In this document: positions 37,080 through 44,944 of the stretch, piece by piece
How positions within the stretch are numbered: the first letter of the stretch is position 1
Layout: the number at the start of each line of letters is the position of its first letter
DNA from: Owenweeksia sp.
GTDB taxonomy: Bacteria; Bacteroidota; Bacteroidia; Flavobacteriales; Schleiferiaceae
Assembly (NCBI GenBank): GCA_002695025.1
Contig: NZNV01000017.1
Coordinates: 310,001 to 374,000, forward strand
Direction of reading: 5' to 3'
DNA length: 64,000 nucleotides
Position numbers and translations under genes: made by a program
Notes under the pieces: model-generated
The model's database searches: none
What the model was told of the DNA's origin: nothing
What the model saw: the letters and a program-made list of their open reading frames with translations, nothing else

Positions 37080-38338
37080 ATAAATATAAGGGAAAATACC
37101 AGGCCGTTAATGGAGACATCAATATCTGGAAACGTCTGAAAAGTATAGAGGCTAGACTGGCTTTTGGGGTGGGGTTGGCTCTGGTTATCGTTATTTTAGT
37201 ATGGGCCATCCTTATTCCCTGTCCTTCCCAAAGCCAGTTTCAGATTTCCCGTATAGTACTGTCGCTGGGTGCAGCCAGCCTGGCGGCAGCCCTACCTGAA
37301 TTCTTTCGTTTAAGTCACTCAGGGATACTTAAAATTGGGGCCGGGTTAATGGTTTTTACGGTAGTTTACTTTTTTATTCCGGCTGGTATAATGGCTAAAG
37401 ATAATTGCCATCAAGAAAAGCATTTAAAAGGCAGGGTGCTCTATTCCAATGTGCCTCTCCAGGGTGTTGAGGTTATTGCACCTTCGCAGGGTGAAGCCGA
37501 TAAAACCAATGGTGTAGGGGATTTTAATATTCCCTATGAAGGAGAACTGGAGATGCCGTTAACTCTTCAACTTAAATATGGCACTATTGATACCACCGTC
37601 TCTATTGAAGAGGTTAAAGAGTTCATTGAAATTAAGCTCAGGGATACCATTCCTGTTTTATCCCTATCCCAGGCATCGGTTCTCGTGCAGGGTTACCTGG
37701 ATCGTCAGCAGGAAAAGCTACAGGCTGCACACCAGGCGTTCATGGCACGGCACGGAGGACGAAAAGTGAATTTTGAGGAGATCTGCCGGATCTACAAACA
37801 CCACGAGAGCTTTTGCAATAGCGAGCGTAACGGGGTTTCATTTGAGAATGGATTTGACCAGCTCTCCACGCAAAAGGCCATCAGGGAAGCTCATATTCTT
37901 ATTGAGCCGTTCAATCCGTACGGAGCGTATTATCTGGATAATTATGATACCTACCTATATCAACTGGATTCAGCTAAAGAGCAAAGCAAACGGTCCTGTA
38001 AAATGCATTTTGCATTGCTCAACCTCAATAAGCCCACTTTCCGCATAGAGTCATTAACTACATTAAGCCGTCAGGCTTATTTGATAAGGGTATCGTTTAA
38101 AGATAATGTTCGCCAGGTAAGGACCCTGGCGGATTTTGAAAGTGAGCAGTCTAAAAAAATGGACCCGGAATTTTCAAGATCCGGCAAAGATCCCAGGGCC
38201 ATAGGCTCCGGTCCCCGTTATATTAAAGTCTCGGGGGGCAGGAAAAGCCAGACCACCAGCTATACGGGTACCCGACCTTACGAGAGTTTTATCATACACT
38301 ATCAAAGAGGGCATTGGCAGATCAGCGGTACGAAATAG
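37076..38338 (+). CDS. Membrane protein with N-terminal KGxYQxV motif and carboxypeptidase-like domain
   Basis: A 420-residue protein of no recognised family. Residues 5-17 (KGKYQAVNGDINI) repeat the tail motif of the protein encoded at 35695. Three hydrophobic segments follow (about 32-52, 60-80 and 85-105), then a beta-sandwich typical of carboxypeptidase regulatory domains (KGRVLYSNVPLQGVEVIAP, GVGDFNIPYEG) and a mixed C-terminal part. The N-terminal motif should be cytoplasmic and the C-terminal domain periplasmic, so it could connect an outside signal to the cytoplasmic partner. Confidence 0.65.
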   Translation: MNKYKGKYQAVNGDINIWKRLKSIEARLAFGVGLALVIVILVWAILIPCPSQSQFQISRIVLSLGAASLAAALPEFFRLSHSGILKIGAGLMVFTVVYFFIPAGIMAKDNCHQEKHLKGRVLYSNVPLQGVEVIAPSQGEADKTNGVGDFNIPYEGELEMPLTLQLKYGTIDTTVSIEEVKEFIEIKLRDTIPVLSLSQASVLVQGYLDRQQEKLQAAHQAFMARHGGRKVNFEEICRIYKHHESFCNSERNGVSFENGFDQLSTQKAIREAHILIEPFNPYGAYYLDNYDTYLYQLDSAKEQSKRSCKMHFALLNLNKPTFRIESLTTLSRQAYLIRVSFKDNVRQVRTLADFESEQSKKMDPEFSRSGKDPRAIGSGPRYIKVSGGRKSQTTSYTGTRPYESFIIHYQRGHWQISGTK

Positions 38339-38444
38339 AGCGATCGGGTTTGATTCGGAAACCGTATCCGTTCGTTGGGAAAGAAGATTGACTCCTGGGG
38401 TAGTGAGCGACTTTACTTCGTAGTCCTAAACAAAGCAAACTAGT

Positions 38445-38942
38445 ATGAAGAAGGTGTTTTCACTTTCCTTGTTTACCCTCGTCTTTTTGAGCGCCTGTGA
38501 GAAAGAAATTTTCACGGAAGGTACTACAGGCCCACAAGGTATTCCTGGAGAACCGGGTAATGCAAACGTAAGATCTGGTACCTACGAAGTTTCAGAGTGG
38601 AATTACCAATACCCTCACTATATGGCAAATATTGATGTTTCATTTATAACAGATGAAATATTCTCTTCTGGGGTGATACTAGTCTATGTAAAGCGGACAG
38701 AAGACTCATACACTCAATTGCCTTTAACGTTTTATTGGACAGACTGGTATTCCACAACTTTGGAGGTTATTACTCGTGTAGGGCAAGTTACAATTGAATG
38801 GACAGATTCTGATTTGACAGAGCCTGTTGAACCTGGGTCGTACACCTTCAAAATAGTAGCCATTGAGTCCTCTGAATTACTGAAGCAATCCGGGGTTGAC
38901 CCAAGTGATTATGAGGGTTTAAGCAGAGAGTTTCAATTATAA
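38445..38942 (+). CDS. Small lipoprotein with collagen-like segment
   Basis: A 165-residue lipoprotein: lipobox LSAC near residue 18, a short G-x-x stretch GTTGPQGIPGEPGN, and a ~120-residue beta-rich domain starting TYEVSEWNYQYP. Many Bacteroidota genomes contain this arrangement of lipoprotein, short collagen-like linker and beta domain. Function unknown. It begins a run of three small envelope genes (38445-39573). Confidence 0.65.
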   Translation: MKKVFSLSLFTLVFLSACEKEIFTEGTTGPQGIPGEPGNANVRSGTYEVSEWNYQYPHYMANIDVSFITDEIFSSGVILVYVKRTEDSYTQLPLTFYWTDWYSTTLEVITRVGQVTIEWTDSDLTEPVEPGSYTFKIVAIESSELLKQSGVDPSDYEGLSREFQL

Positions 38943-38964
38943 TCATTCAAGCCAAACCTTACTT

Positions 38965-39333
38965 ATGAAAAAGCTGATAATCCCCCTTGTTCTTATAATG
39001 GGTGTATTGCTAGTAATTGCCAACTACCAGGATATTTATGAGAAGGTTGTGCCACCTAATCCAGTAATAGTAAGCTCTTATGCTGATGGCTCATCTTCTA
39101 AATTTCTTAACTACAGTATGAAAGTACAGGGTGAAATAATGAATAAGGGAGGAGATGGGACTATCGTAATAGAAGCAACGGTGTTTCAGGGCTCAAAAAA
39201 GTGGACGAAACGCAAAACCATTTTTATTTCTTCTAATAATGTAGGTACGGTAGAACTCATTTTTGATGAGGTCAAACTCTTGGCAAAATCACCGACCTAT
39301 AGTATAGATGCTTTTCCATTAGGCTCACGATAA
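38965..39333 (+). CDS. Membrane-anchored small protein, FxLYD-like
   Basis: A 122-residue protein with an N-terminal hydrophobic anchor (LIIPLVLIMGVLLVIANY) lacking a lipobox, then a single beta-sandwich with VQGEIMNKGGDGTIVIEATVF and a GTVELIF strand, similar to FxLYD-type domains. It starts 22 bases after the collagen-like lipoprotein gene and ends 3 bases before the DUF3761 gene. Function unknown. Confidence 0.6.
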   Translation: MKKLIIPLVLIMGVLLVIANYQDIYEKVVPPNPVIVSSYADGSSSKFLNYSMKVQGEIMNKGGDGTIVIEATVFQGSKKWTKRKTIFISSNNVGTVELIFDEVKLLAKSPTYSIDAFPLGSR

Positions 39334-39336
39334 ATC

Positions 39337-39573
39337 ATGTTACAAATGAAAAATTACTCTTTTCTTTTTTTTGGTATGCTGGTATTGCAAGCCTGCACAG
39401 CTTCCCAAAATCTCCCCAAAACCACTGACCCTTATTTTCAAGGAGCAGAACGCTGTTTCAAAGATTCTGAGAACCGTATTGGAGCCCTGTGTAATGACAG
39501 TACTTATAGCAAAACCGTGGGCTCCGGTGCCTGCTCCCACCACGGTGGGGTTAAGGTGTGGTTGTGTAAATAA
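39337..39573 (+). CDS. DUF3761-like small lipoprotein
   Basis: A 78-residue lipoprotein: lipobox LQAC near residue 20, then a C-terminal motif CNDSTYSKTVGSGACSHHGG that matches DUF3761 (C-x-D-G/S-T-Y-S ... C-S-H-H-G-G-V). The start may be the ATG at 39337 or, three codons later, at 39346. Conserved cysteines suggest a disulfide-stabilised domain. Function unknown. Confidence 0.7.
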   Translation: MLQMKNYSFLFFGMLVLQACTASQNLPKTTDPYFQGAERCFKDSENRIGALCNDSTYSKTVGSGACSHHGGVKVWLCK

Positions 39574-39600
39574 ATGAACTGTGATCAAGATTTCAAGAGG

Positions 39601-39684
39601 GTTGGTTTTGTTCATTTCGATACGCCCCGATCCCGTCCCGAGTTCTCGGGATCGGGACGGAGCACTCAATGTGACAAAACCAAC
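39601..39684. repeat. Palindromic intergenic repeat, type A copy 1
   Basis: The element has perfect 11-base inverted ends, GTTGGTTTTGT (39601-39611) and ACAAAACCAAC (39674-39684), enclosing ATTTCGATACGCCCC, a central perfect hairpin TCCCGAG-TT-CTCGGGA and GAGCACTCAATGTGACA. The same outer sequence recurs, inverted, at 55597-55653 and again at 55662-55715, so this is a dispersed repeat (REP-like), not just a terminator. Confidence 0.75.
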
Positions 39685-39731
39685 GGCTGCTCATAAACTA
39701 ACACTCTGTTAAATAATAAGCTCTGAAAAAA

Positions 39732-40787
39732 ATGGACTTACAAAATCAACTCAAAGGATTAGCCGACAAAATAGAACAGCTTAAAGATCGTATTGAAACG
39801 GAAGAATCCACCAAACACGCTTTTGTGATGCCCTTTATTGCTTTGCTGGGCTATGATACCTACAATCCGTTGGAGGTGGTACCGGAGTTTACCGCTGACC
39901 TGGGCCTGAAGAAAGGGGAGAAGGTAGATTACGCTATATTCCAGGATGAGGTTCCCATCCTTATTATCGAATGCAAGAACTGGCGTCAGGATCTTAATGT
40001 GCACAATAGCCAGTTATTCCGCTACTTCCACGTTACGAAAACGCGTTTTGCCCTGCTTACCAACGGCATTGAGTACCGCTTCTACACCGACCTGGAGAAC
40101 ACCAATAAAATGGATGAGAAACCCTTTCTGGAATTCAACATCTGTGAGGTAAAGGAGAATACCATTCACGAGATAGCCAAGTTCCACAAGTCTAACTTTG
40201 ATGTGGACAAGATATTGAGCAACGCCAGTTCGCTGAAATACATCAAAGAGCTGAAGCGCTATTTAGGCCAGGAGTTCAAGGAACCTTCCCCGGATTTTGT
40301 GCGGTTGTTTGCCTCCCAGGTGTATTCCGGCCGGCTCACCGAAAAGGTGATGGCCGAGTTTACCGAGTTGGTGCAAAAGGCCGCCTCCCAGATCATCAGC
40401 GAAAAGGTGAGCGATCGCCTCAACTCTGCCCTGCATAAAGAAGCCGAAGTGCGCCAGCAGGAAGAGCACGAACCCGAAGAGGAAGAAGACAGCAAGATTG
40501 TAACTACCGAAGAAGAGATGGAAGCTTACCGCATTGTAGTCGCCATTCTCAGGCGTAAGATCCCGGTAAACCGCATTGCTCTGCGCGACACGCAATCCTA
40601 TTGCGGGGTATTGCTGGACGACAACAACCGCAAACCACTTTGCCGCTTTCACTTCAACGGCAGCAATAAATACCTGGGGTTACTGGATCAGGATAAAAAG
40701 GAAACCCGTCACTTGCTGGAATCACTGGATGCTATTTACAGCTACGAGGAGCAATTGCTGGAGGCGGTGGGGTATTATGGGGAGTAA
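39732..40787 (+). CDS. Stand-alone HsdR_N-like nuclease (type I restriction enzyme-like)
   Basis: The 351-residue protein has the N-terminal HsdR/PD-(D/E)xK nuclease pattern: E24-E25 with FVMPFIALLGYD, VDYAI with D66, and LIIECKNW with E80 and K82, then an NGIEYRFYTD strand typical of HsdR_N proteins. It lacks the helicase of a true HsdR. Residues 235-250 are acidic; the last ~90 residues (KIPVNRIALRDTQSYCGVLL ...) form a separate small domain. Such proteins are common alone in Bacteroidota. A diverged copy of its last 43 codons lies at 41573-41704. Confidence 0.8.
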   Translation: MDLQNQLKGLADKIEQLKDRIETEESTKHAFVMPFIALLGYDTYNPLEVVPEFTADLGLKKGEKVDYAIFQDEVPILIIECKNWRQDLNVHNSQLFRYFHVTKTRFALLTNGIEYRFYTDLENTNKMDEKPFLEFNICEVKENTIHEIAKFHKSNFDVDKILSNASSLKYIKELKRYLGQEFKEPSPDFVRLFASQVYSGRLTEKVMAEFTELVQKAASQIISEKVSDRLNSALHKEAEVRQQEEHEPEEEEDSKIVTTEEEMEAYRIVVAILRRKIPVNRIALRDTQSYCGVLLDDNNRKPLCRFHFNGSNKYLGLLDQDKKETRHLLESLDAIYSYEEQLLEAVGYYGE

Positions 40788-40892
40788 GGGGTAAATGATA
40801 CATGTCCGTAGTAATGAGGATATCATAAATCCTGTTTTTAAGGGATAGAGATCAGGAGCTTACATTTCATATTTGCTTGTATTCTTTATAAG

Positions 40893-41255
40893 ATGAGTCA
40901 AAAAAAGGGAATAGAGGGCAAGAAGCCGGTTTTGGAAATAGTAGCAGACAGTCGTGATGCAGTATTTATTGAAAGGTATTTCACAGAATACACTCAACGG
41001 GATCTGCAAATCCAGCAATTACCTATTCCTCAGAGACCATTCTGGCTTCGTGTCACCGTGAAAAGTATACGGCTTTACAGGAAGCACCTATCCCGAAGAT
41101 TAGGGAACAGATGTGTGTTCGACCCCAGCTGTTCGCATTATGCGGAGCAGGCTTTTAGAGAAAAGGGCTTTTATCAAGGAATAAAACTAACTCTAAGCAG
41201 ACTTCGAAGGTGCAATCCCTCTAACGGAGGAACAGACTTATTGAAACATAATTAA
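40893..41255 (+). CDS. YidD family protein, copy 1
   Basis: The C-terminal 70 residues of this 120-residue protein are YidD: IRLYRKHLSRRLGNRCVFDP, then SCSHYAEQAFREKG and LRRCNPSNGG, with three conserved cysteines. Canonical YidD (membrane protein insertion efficiency factor) is ~80 residues and sits in the rpmH-rnpA-yidC locus; this copy has a ~48-residue N-terminal extension (VADSRDAVFIERYFTEYT) and sits in an accessory island next to a DUF4177-like gene. A near-identical copy is at 51022-51381. It is probably a paralogue with another task. Confidence 0.85.
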   Translation: MSQKKGIEGKKPVLEIVADSRDAVFIERYFTEYTQRDLQIQQLPIPQRPFWLRVTVKSIRLYRKHLSRRLGNRCVFDPSCSHYAEQAFREKGFYQGIKLTLSRLRRCNPSNGGTDLLKHN

Positions 41256-41266
41256 TCTACTATAGC

Positions 41267-41458
41267 ATGCAATACAAAATTCAACAAATAGGTGCCCGCT
41301 TTTCCGATAAAGGGATTGTAAACCTTGAGAAGGAATTTAATAGCTATTCAAGTGGTGGCTATAAGTATCATTCCGTAATTGAAATCCAAAAGACGGGTTG
41401 TTTGGGAATTGGCAAACCTTCCATTACGTACATTGCTATTTTCGCGAAGGAGGAGTAA
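41267..41458 (+). CDS. DUF4177-like small protein, copy 1
   Basis: A 63-residue protein with LEKEFNSYSSGGYKYHSVIE and TYIAIFAKEE, matching the small alpha/beta DUF4177 pattern (strand - helix - GW/GY - strand - strand). It begins 11 bases after the yidD-like gene. The same pair occurs at 51022-51584. Function unknown. Confidence 0.7.
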   Translation: MQYKIQQIGARFSDKGIVNLEKEFNSYSSGGYKYHSVIEIQKTGCLGIGKPSITYIAIFAKEE

Positions 41459-41482
41459 GGGGCATATCGTCTTACATATCTT

Positions 41483-41533
41483 AACCCTTCCAGGTCTCTC
41501 GCTGGCTGTAGCCAACAGTGACCTGGAAGGGTT
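41483..41533. repeat. Intergenic hairpin repeat, type B copy 1
   Basis: AACCCTTCCAGGTC pairs perfectly over 14 bases with GACCTGGAAGGGTT, with a structured 23-base loop and TTTT after it. The arm ACCTTCCAGGT recurs in hairpins at 49897-49941 and 54210-54256 and in related form at 50043-50073. It may also terminate the yidD/DUF4177 transcript. Confidence 0.75.
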
Positions 41534-41572
41534 TTCTTGCGCTGTTGCTTATCTGTCCTTTCATCTTACGTC

Positions 41573-41704
41573 AACGGCAGCAATAAATACCTCGGCTTTT
41601 TGGACCCTCATAAAAAGGAAACCCGCCACCTGCTGGAATCACTGGATGCTATTTATAGCTACGAGGAGCAGTTGTTGGAAGCGGAGGGGTATTATGGGGA
41701 GTAG
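41573..41704 (+). pseudogene. Remnant copy of the 3' end of the HsdR_N-like nuclease gene
   Basis: These 132 bases align without gaps to 40656-40787, the last 43 codons plus stop of the nuclease gene, with about 16 mismatches (roughly 88% identity by eye). They still read NGSNKYLGFLDPHKKETRHL and on to EGYYGE and a TAG. There is no start codon or upstream domain. The yidD/DUF4177 cassette lies between the intact gene and this remnant, so the cassette is bracketed by a direct repeat. Confidence 0.9.
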
Positions 41705-41827
41705 GGGGGCAGAGATAGAGGAGGACAGTTGTTTGGAGTACACCCTGGGAGTGCTATTAATGTTTGAATCTATTGTATTAAACTACGCATAACCAAGCAA
41801 AAGATATTTGATGCTCCACGTTATCTC

Positions 41828-43246
41828 TCACATATAGAAAGCATAAGCCTCCTTTGGAATTTCATTTGGCCCTAAGTACTTCATAATCTCTCCAACCTTC
41901 CTAGCACATGCTATTGTAATTGGATATTTGTGATCAAACTGAGTACTGTTCCAATTCATTTTAGTTAAGCCGAGAATTTCCCTGCAGATATTTTTTTGTG
42001 AGGAGGATCTTTTAATGATTCTAATGTCTAAAGGAGCAGGAATATACATCCCTGGATAGGTCTGGTATTGATGCACTGAGCCCCTTGTGTAGAGGATATA
42101 TCTATCCTTAGTTAACTCAATTAAGGTACCCCGTGCGGGAGGGTAACTGTTGTTTCTAAAGAACCTAAGGTCTGTTTCCATTATGGTTACTACATCATAT
42201 TCTGTAATATGAAGGTCTTGTAAGGCATCCTCAAAACCGTCCAACTCATCTTGATAATACTTTGAAGTCTTATGAAGCACTATACGCCCTGGTAAACTAC
42301 CTGTTGCAAACTTGTACTTCTCTAGAGCATCTTTTAGAAGCGAGAATGCTTGATCATATTCTAAATGAGGAATACGATCTTCCTTATCCTCCTTCACAGT
42401 GTTGCCCCGTAAAATAACTCCTTTCCCATTTTCATTAAAAATCTGGGCTAGACTCGTTTGGATAGTACTTTTATCTCTACTTCGGTAAAATCCAATCCCA
42501 ACAAAGCATGCTCGAGGTCTGTTTTCGTCCATATCTAGTTTCCATGGAATCGTTTGTAAAGCTTTATAGTAAAGAGCGGTGCATAAATTCCAAGCTTTGG
42601 TAGCTCTATCTTGAGAACTTTTCTTGTCCTTCATAGATTCCTCCTTTAAGAGCTGGATAGGCTTGTTCGAAATCATTACCCGTGCTTTTAAAGCTCTCCT
42701 AAAATTCAGTTCAAACTCTGGTCCTTCATTATCATCAGCCGTTTCCTCAACTTCTATTTCTTCTTCTGCAACGATATATTTTTCCAATTCCTTAGGTACT
42801 ATACATAAGATAACATCGCAATTTTTGATGTTGGAGAGAAAATCCACATGCTTAGCATAGATGTCAACAGCCTGTTTTATCTGATCATCTCGATCTTCTT
42901 TCTTTTTTATTTCCTCGATCTCGTTGGGAGTAATTATTCTTTCATAGTTGGAATCATAAAGCATCTTGGCACAAAATCCTTTGTTTTGAGTGAACCCTGG
43001 GAATTCTTTGAATAAGCCGGGTTGCTTTCCCGATTCGCTGGCAGGTATAAACCTTTCAAAAATTTTAAGGACACCACGCATTTCCTCTATATTTTCTTCA
43101 ATACCAACAATTCCAATAATCAATTGATCTCTGCGGGCAACTTCTACAGTATCGTAAACTTTTAGGTTGGCAATTCCTTCCCTTGGGCAGATGCTTTTGC
43201 CTTCCCCAAAGATTAACATTGGTTCTTCGAGAAATTCAGCTTTCAT
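41828..43246 (-). CDS. Short prokaryotic Argonaute (MID-PIWI), catalytically inactive
   Basis: A 472-residue short pAgo without N or PAZ domains. The N-terminus has the family landmark EPMLIFGEGKSICPREGI. The PIWI part starts near residue 246 (ACFVGIGFYRSRDKS): the first catalytic Asp of active pAgos (GID-x) is replaced in GIGFY, and the later HKTS (near residue 320; GRIVLHKTSKYYQDELDGF) is the usual short-pAgo form lacking a catalytic Asp. The C-terminus (LTKMNWNSTQFDH) also fits. It presumably uses a guide to recognise invading nucleic acid and trigger the partner effector. The start overlaps the DUF4062-APAZ stop by 4 bases, implying a 1:1 complex. Fewer G/C bases than the flanking housekeeping genes suggest transfer. 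Confidence 0.9.
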   Translation of the reverse strand: MKAEFLEEPMLIFGEGKSICPREGIANLKVYDTVEVARRDQLIIGIVGIEENIEEMRGVLKIFERFIPASESGKQPGLFKEFPGFTQNKGFCAKMLYDSNYERIITPNEIEEIKKKEDRDDQIKQAVDIYAKHVDFLSNIKNCDVILCIVPKELEKYIVAEEEIEVEETADDNEGPEFELNFRRALKARVMISNKPIQLLKEESMKDKKSSQDRATKAWNLCTALYYKALQTIPWKLDMDENRPRACFVGIGFYRSRDKSTIQTSLAQIFNENGKGVILRGNTVKEDKEDRIPHLEYDQAFSLLKDALEKYKFATGSLPGRIVLHKTSKYYQDELDGFEDALQDLHITEYDVVTIMETDLRFFRNNSYPPARGTLIELTKDRYILYTRGSVHQYQTYPGMYIPAPLDIRIIKRSSSQKNICREILGLTKMNWNSTQFDHKYPITIACARKVGEIMKYLGPNEIPKEAYAFYM

Positions 43247-44625
43247 TGGAAAAGTCCGTCTTTAAGTGATTCGAGTTTTTTTCTTTCCTGAGGAGATTCC
43301 AAGTTCAGCCAAGTATTATCAGGGATTATTGGGGAAAAATTGAATTGCTCCATCTGTTCTAGTGCTAGAAATTTATAGTCATCATATTGAGTAAACATAG
43401 ATTTTGAATCGCTTGGTTGTAAATATTTGAGGATAAATACAAAATCATTATAAACCTTTTGATTACGTTCCATTCTCTTCAGGTTTTGAATAGATTTAAA
43501 GCCAAACCGACAATACCTAAAATCTGACCATAAATAAGTCCAATCTGGTTTTATCGAAATGTACCATTGATTTTCTAAAAGCTCAAACCTGCTTCTAAAG
43601 GCTAGACATTTCAGATTGAATATTTTTGAGTTATCTTTTTTATCTTTTGTAATCCAAACGACTTGCCTAGTTGATTCTTTGCGGCCTTTAGTCCAAGTAA
43701 CCTTTCGGTCTTTCCAGTTATCTTCCTCGTCTTTTTGTACAGGTATAAAGGCAAATAAACCGTCTTCACGGATCCATTTTATGCCTTTTTTGTACAACAT
43801 TGTTTCGAGGCACATTTTGAGAAGAAATTTAAATTTGGACAGTTGATCTTCATTGGATTCGTAGAACTCCTGAACCGAAAACCGTTCTACTGATCCATGA
43901 TCTATTATCTCTGCCAAGGGAAGGCTAGGGTCTTGAAGATCATGGAAGGTATATATAGCTTTGTCATAAGCCACCCAGTCATGAGGAAAGGAGATCCCTT
44001 TCATTTTCAAAGCAGATATTGCATAGCTCTGCAGGGTGGGTTTTTTAGAACTAAAGCCCCTTTCTTTGTTAAAGGCAGTGACCTCTTTTTTGTCGATATT
44101 AAGTTCAGCCCGATATAGCGTTTTAGGAATGTGTATCTTAACGAGATTAGAGTAAATCCATTCCTTTTGGGAGTACAGCTTTGTCTTTAGCTTCTCAATT
44201 TCTTCTTGTAAGGATCTGACCATTTCGGTTTGCAATTCAAAAGCATCTGCAACCATTTTTCGAAAATATGCTGACTCAACTCTTCTCTCAAAAAGGCGTT
44301 GCAGTTCTTCTTTATCTTCTGGAGTATTAAAGGCCAGAACAGGGATGTTGTTTTTAACAGCAGTATTGTACTCCATTTCAGTTATTGACTCCTTCTCCTC
44401 TGGCCGCCACCCATAACGATTTCCAAGCACTAGTACATAAATATCCGCTTGTTTTACACGCTCAAGACAAGCTGTTACGGAATCGGAACTCACTGCTGGC
44501 ATGGTGAACTCAGACATCAGGGGTAAACCACCAACTTCCTCTACAGCTTTCAAAGCCGCTCTGCGTTCATTTTTCAGGTCATAGATAGTACTACTTATGA
44601 ATATTTTAGGTTGGGTGTTAAGCAT
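43243..44625 (-). CDS. DUF4062-APAZ fusion, predicted effector partner of short pAgo
   Basis: A 460-residue protein. Residues 1-150 are DUF4062: KIFISSTIYDLKNERRAALK, then LPLMSEF, DIYVLVLGNRYGW and ESITEMEYNTAV, a TIR-like alpha/beta fold known from STAND and immune-type proteins. E83 and E85 in ITEMEY sit where TIR enzymes carry their catalytic glutamate. A coiled coil (about 120-150) leads to a C-terminal region (about 165-440) that I read as APAZ: FLLKMCLETMLYKKGIKWI, then LAFRSRFELLENQWYISIKP and MERNQKVYNDFVFILKYLQ line up with the order of segments in TIR-APAZ proteins. Described APAZ fusions known to me carry TIR, SIR2 or DUF4365/Mrr; DUF4062 would be new. APAZ is a by-eye assignment. 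Confidence 0.78.
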   Translation of the reverse strand: MLNTQPKIFISSTIYDLKNERRAALKAVEEVGGLPLMSEFTMPAVSSDSVTACLERVKQADIYVLVLGNRYGWRPEEKESITEMEYNTAVKNNIPVLAFNTPEDKEELQRLFERRVESAYFRKMVADAFELQTEMVRSLQEEIEKLKTKLYSQKEWIYSNLVKIHIPKTLYRAELNIDKKEVTAFNKERGFSSKKPTLQSYAISALKMKGISFPHDWVAYDKAIYTFHDLQDPSLPLAEIIDHGSVERFSVQEFYESNEDQLSKFKFLLKMCLETMLYKKGIKWIREDGLFAFIPVQKDEEDNWKDRKVTWTKGRKESTRQVVWITKDKKDNSKIFNLKCLAFRSRFELLENQWYISIKPDWTYLWSDFRYCRFGFKSIQNLKRMERNQKVYNDFVFILKYLQPSDSKSMFTQYDDYKFLALEQMEQFNFSPIIPDNTWLNLESPQERKKLESLKDGLFQ

Positions 44626-44944
44626 TGTCCTGAAACTAGATTATAGGATTTATACCTTCTCTCCTGATTCTTGCAATTTATTTAATTATCTCCCATTCTA
44701 CACAATGATAGAAGACTTACTTATTAAGTGTTCAATGTGAAGTATTACGCCAGAAAGTAAAGAATGAAATGGTGTTAAATAAAATTTAAATATCCTGTTT
44801 ATAGGAATTAATACATCTTTTGAAAGTAGATAAAGGAAAGTAGTAATAAATAACTCATTTTCGATTAGATAAATAAACTTCTTCAACTAATCCATTCGAA
44901 TTTCTCTCAAAATGAATGTGTCAAAGTGACTTGTAAATAGTAAT
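44626..44944. other. AT-rich intergenic region upstream of the pAgo operon
   Basis: About 320 bases, very AT-rich, between the helicase fusion and the DUF4062-APAZ gene. Apart from the candidate promoter at 44649-44676 I see no repeat, RNA gene or convincing frame; a 62-codon TTG-initiated minus-strand frame at 44698-44886 is hydrophobic low-complexity translation of AT-rich DNA and probably not a gene. Confidence 0.5.
44649..44676 (-). promoter_or_regulatory. Candidate sigma70-like promoter of the DUF4062-APAZ/pAgo operon
   Basis: On the minus strand TTGCAA (44671-44676) and TATAAA (44649-44654) are separated by 16 bases, like a classical -35/-10 pair, and end 23 bases before the ATG. No TAnnTTTG box is seen, unlike the housekeeping genes around. 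In AT-rich DNA such matches arise by chance. Confidence 0.3.

Noticed and set aside
43243-44625. DUF4062 protein as part of a STAND NTPase (Avs-like) system
   Set aside because: There is no NTPase P-loop after the DUF4062 domain; the C-terminal half has the order of segments seen in APAZ proteins and the adjacent gene is a pAgo.
44698-44886. 62-codon hydrophobic minus-strand frame before the DUF4062 gene
   Set aside because: Begins with TTG, lies in AT-rich DNA where runs of Phe, Leu and Ile codons are expected, and has no motif or credible upstream signals.
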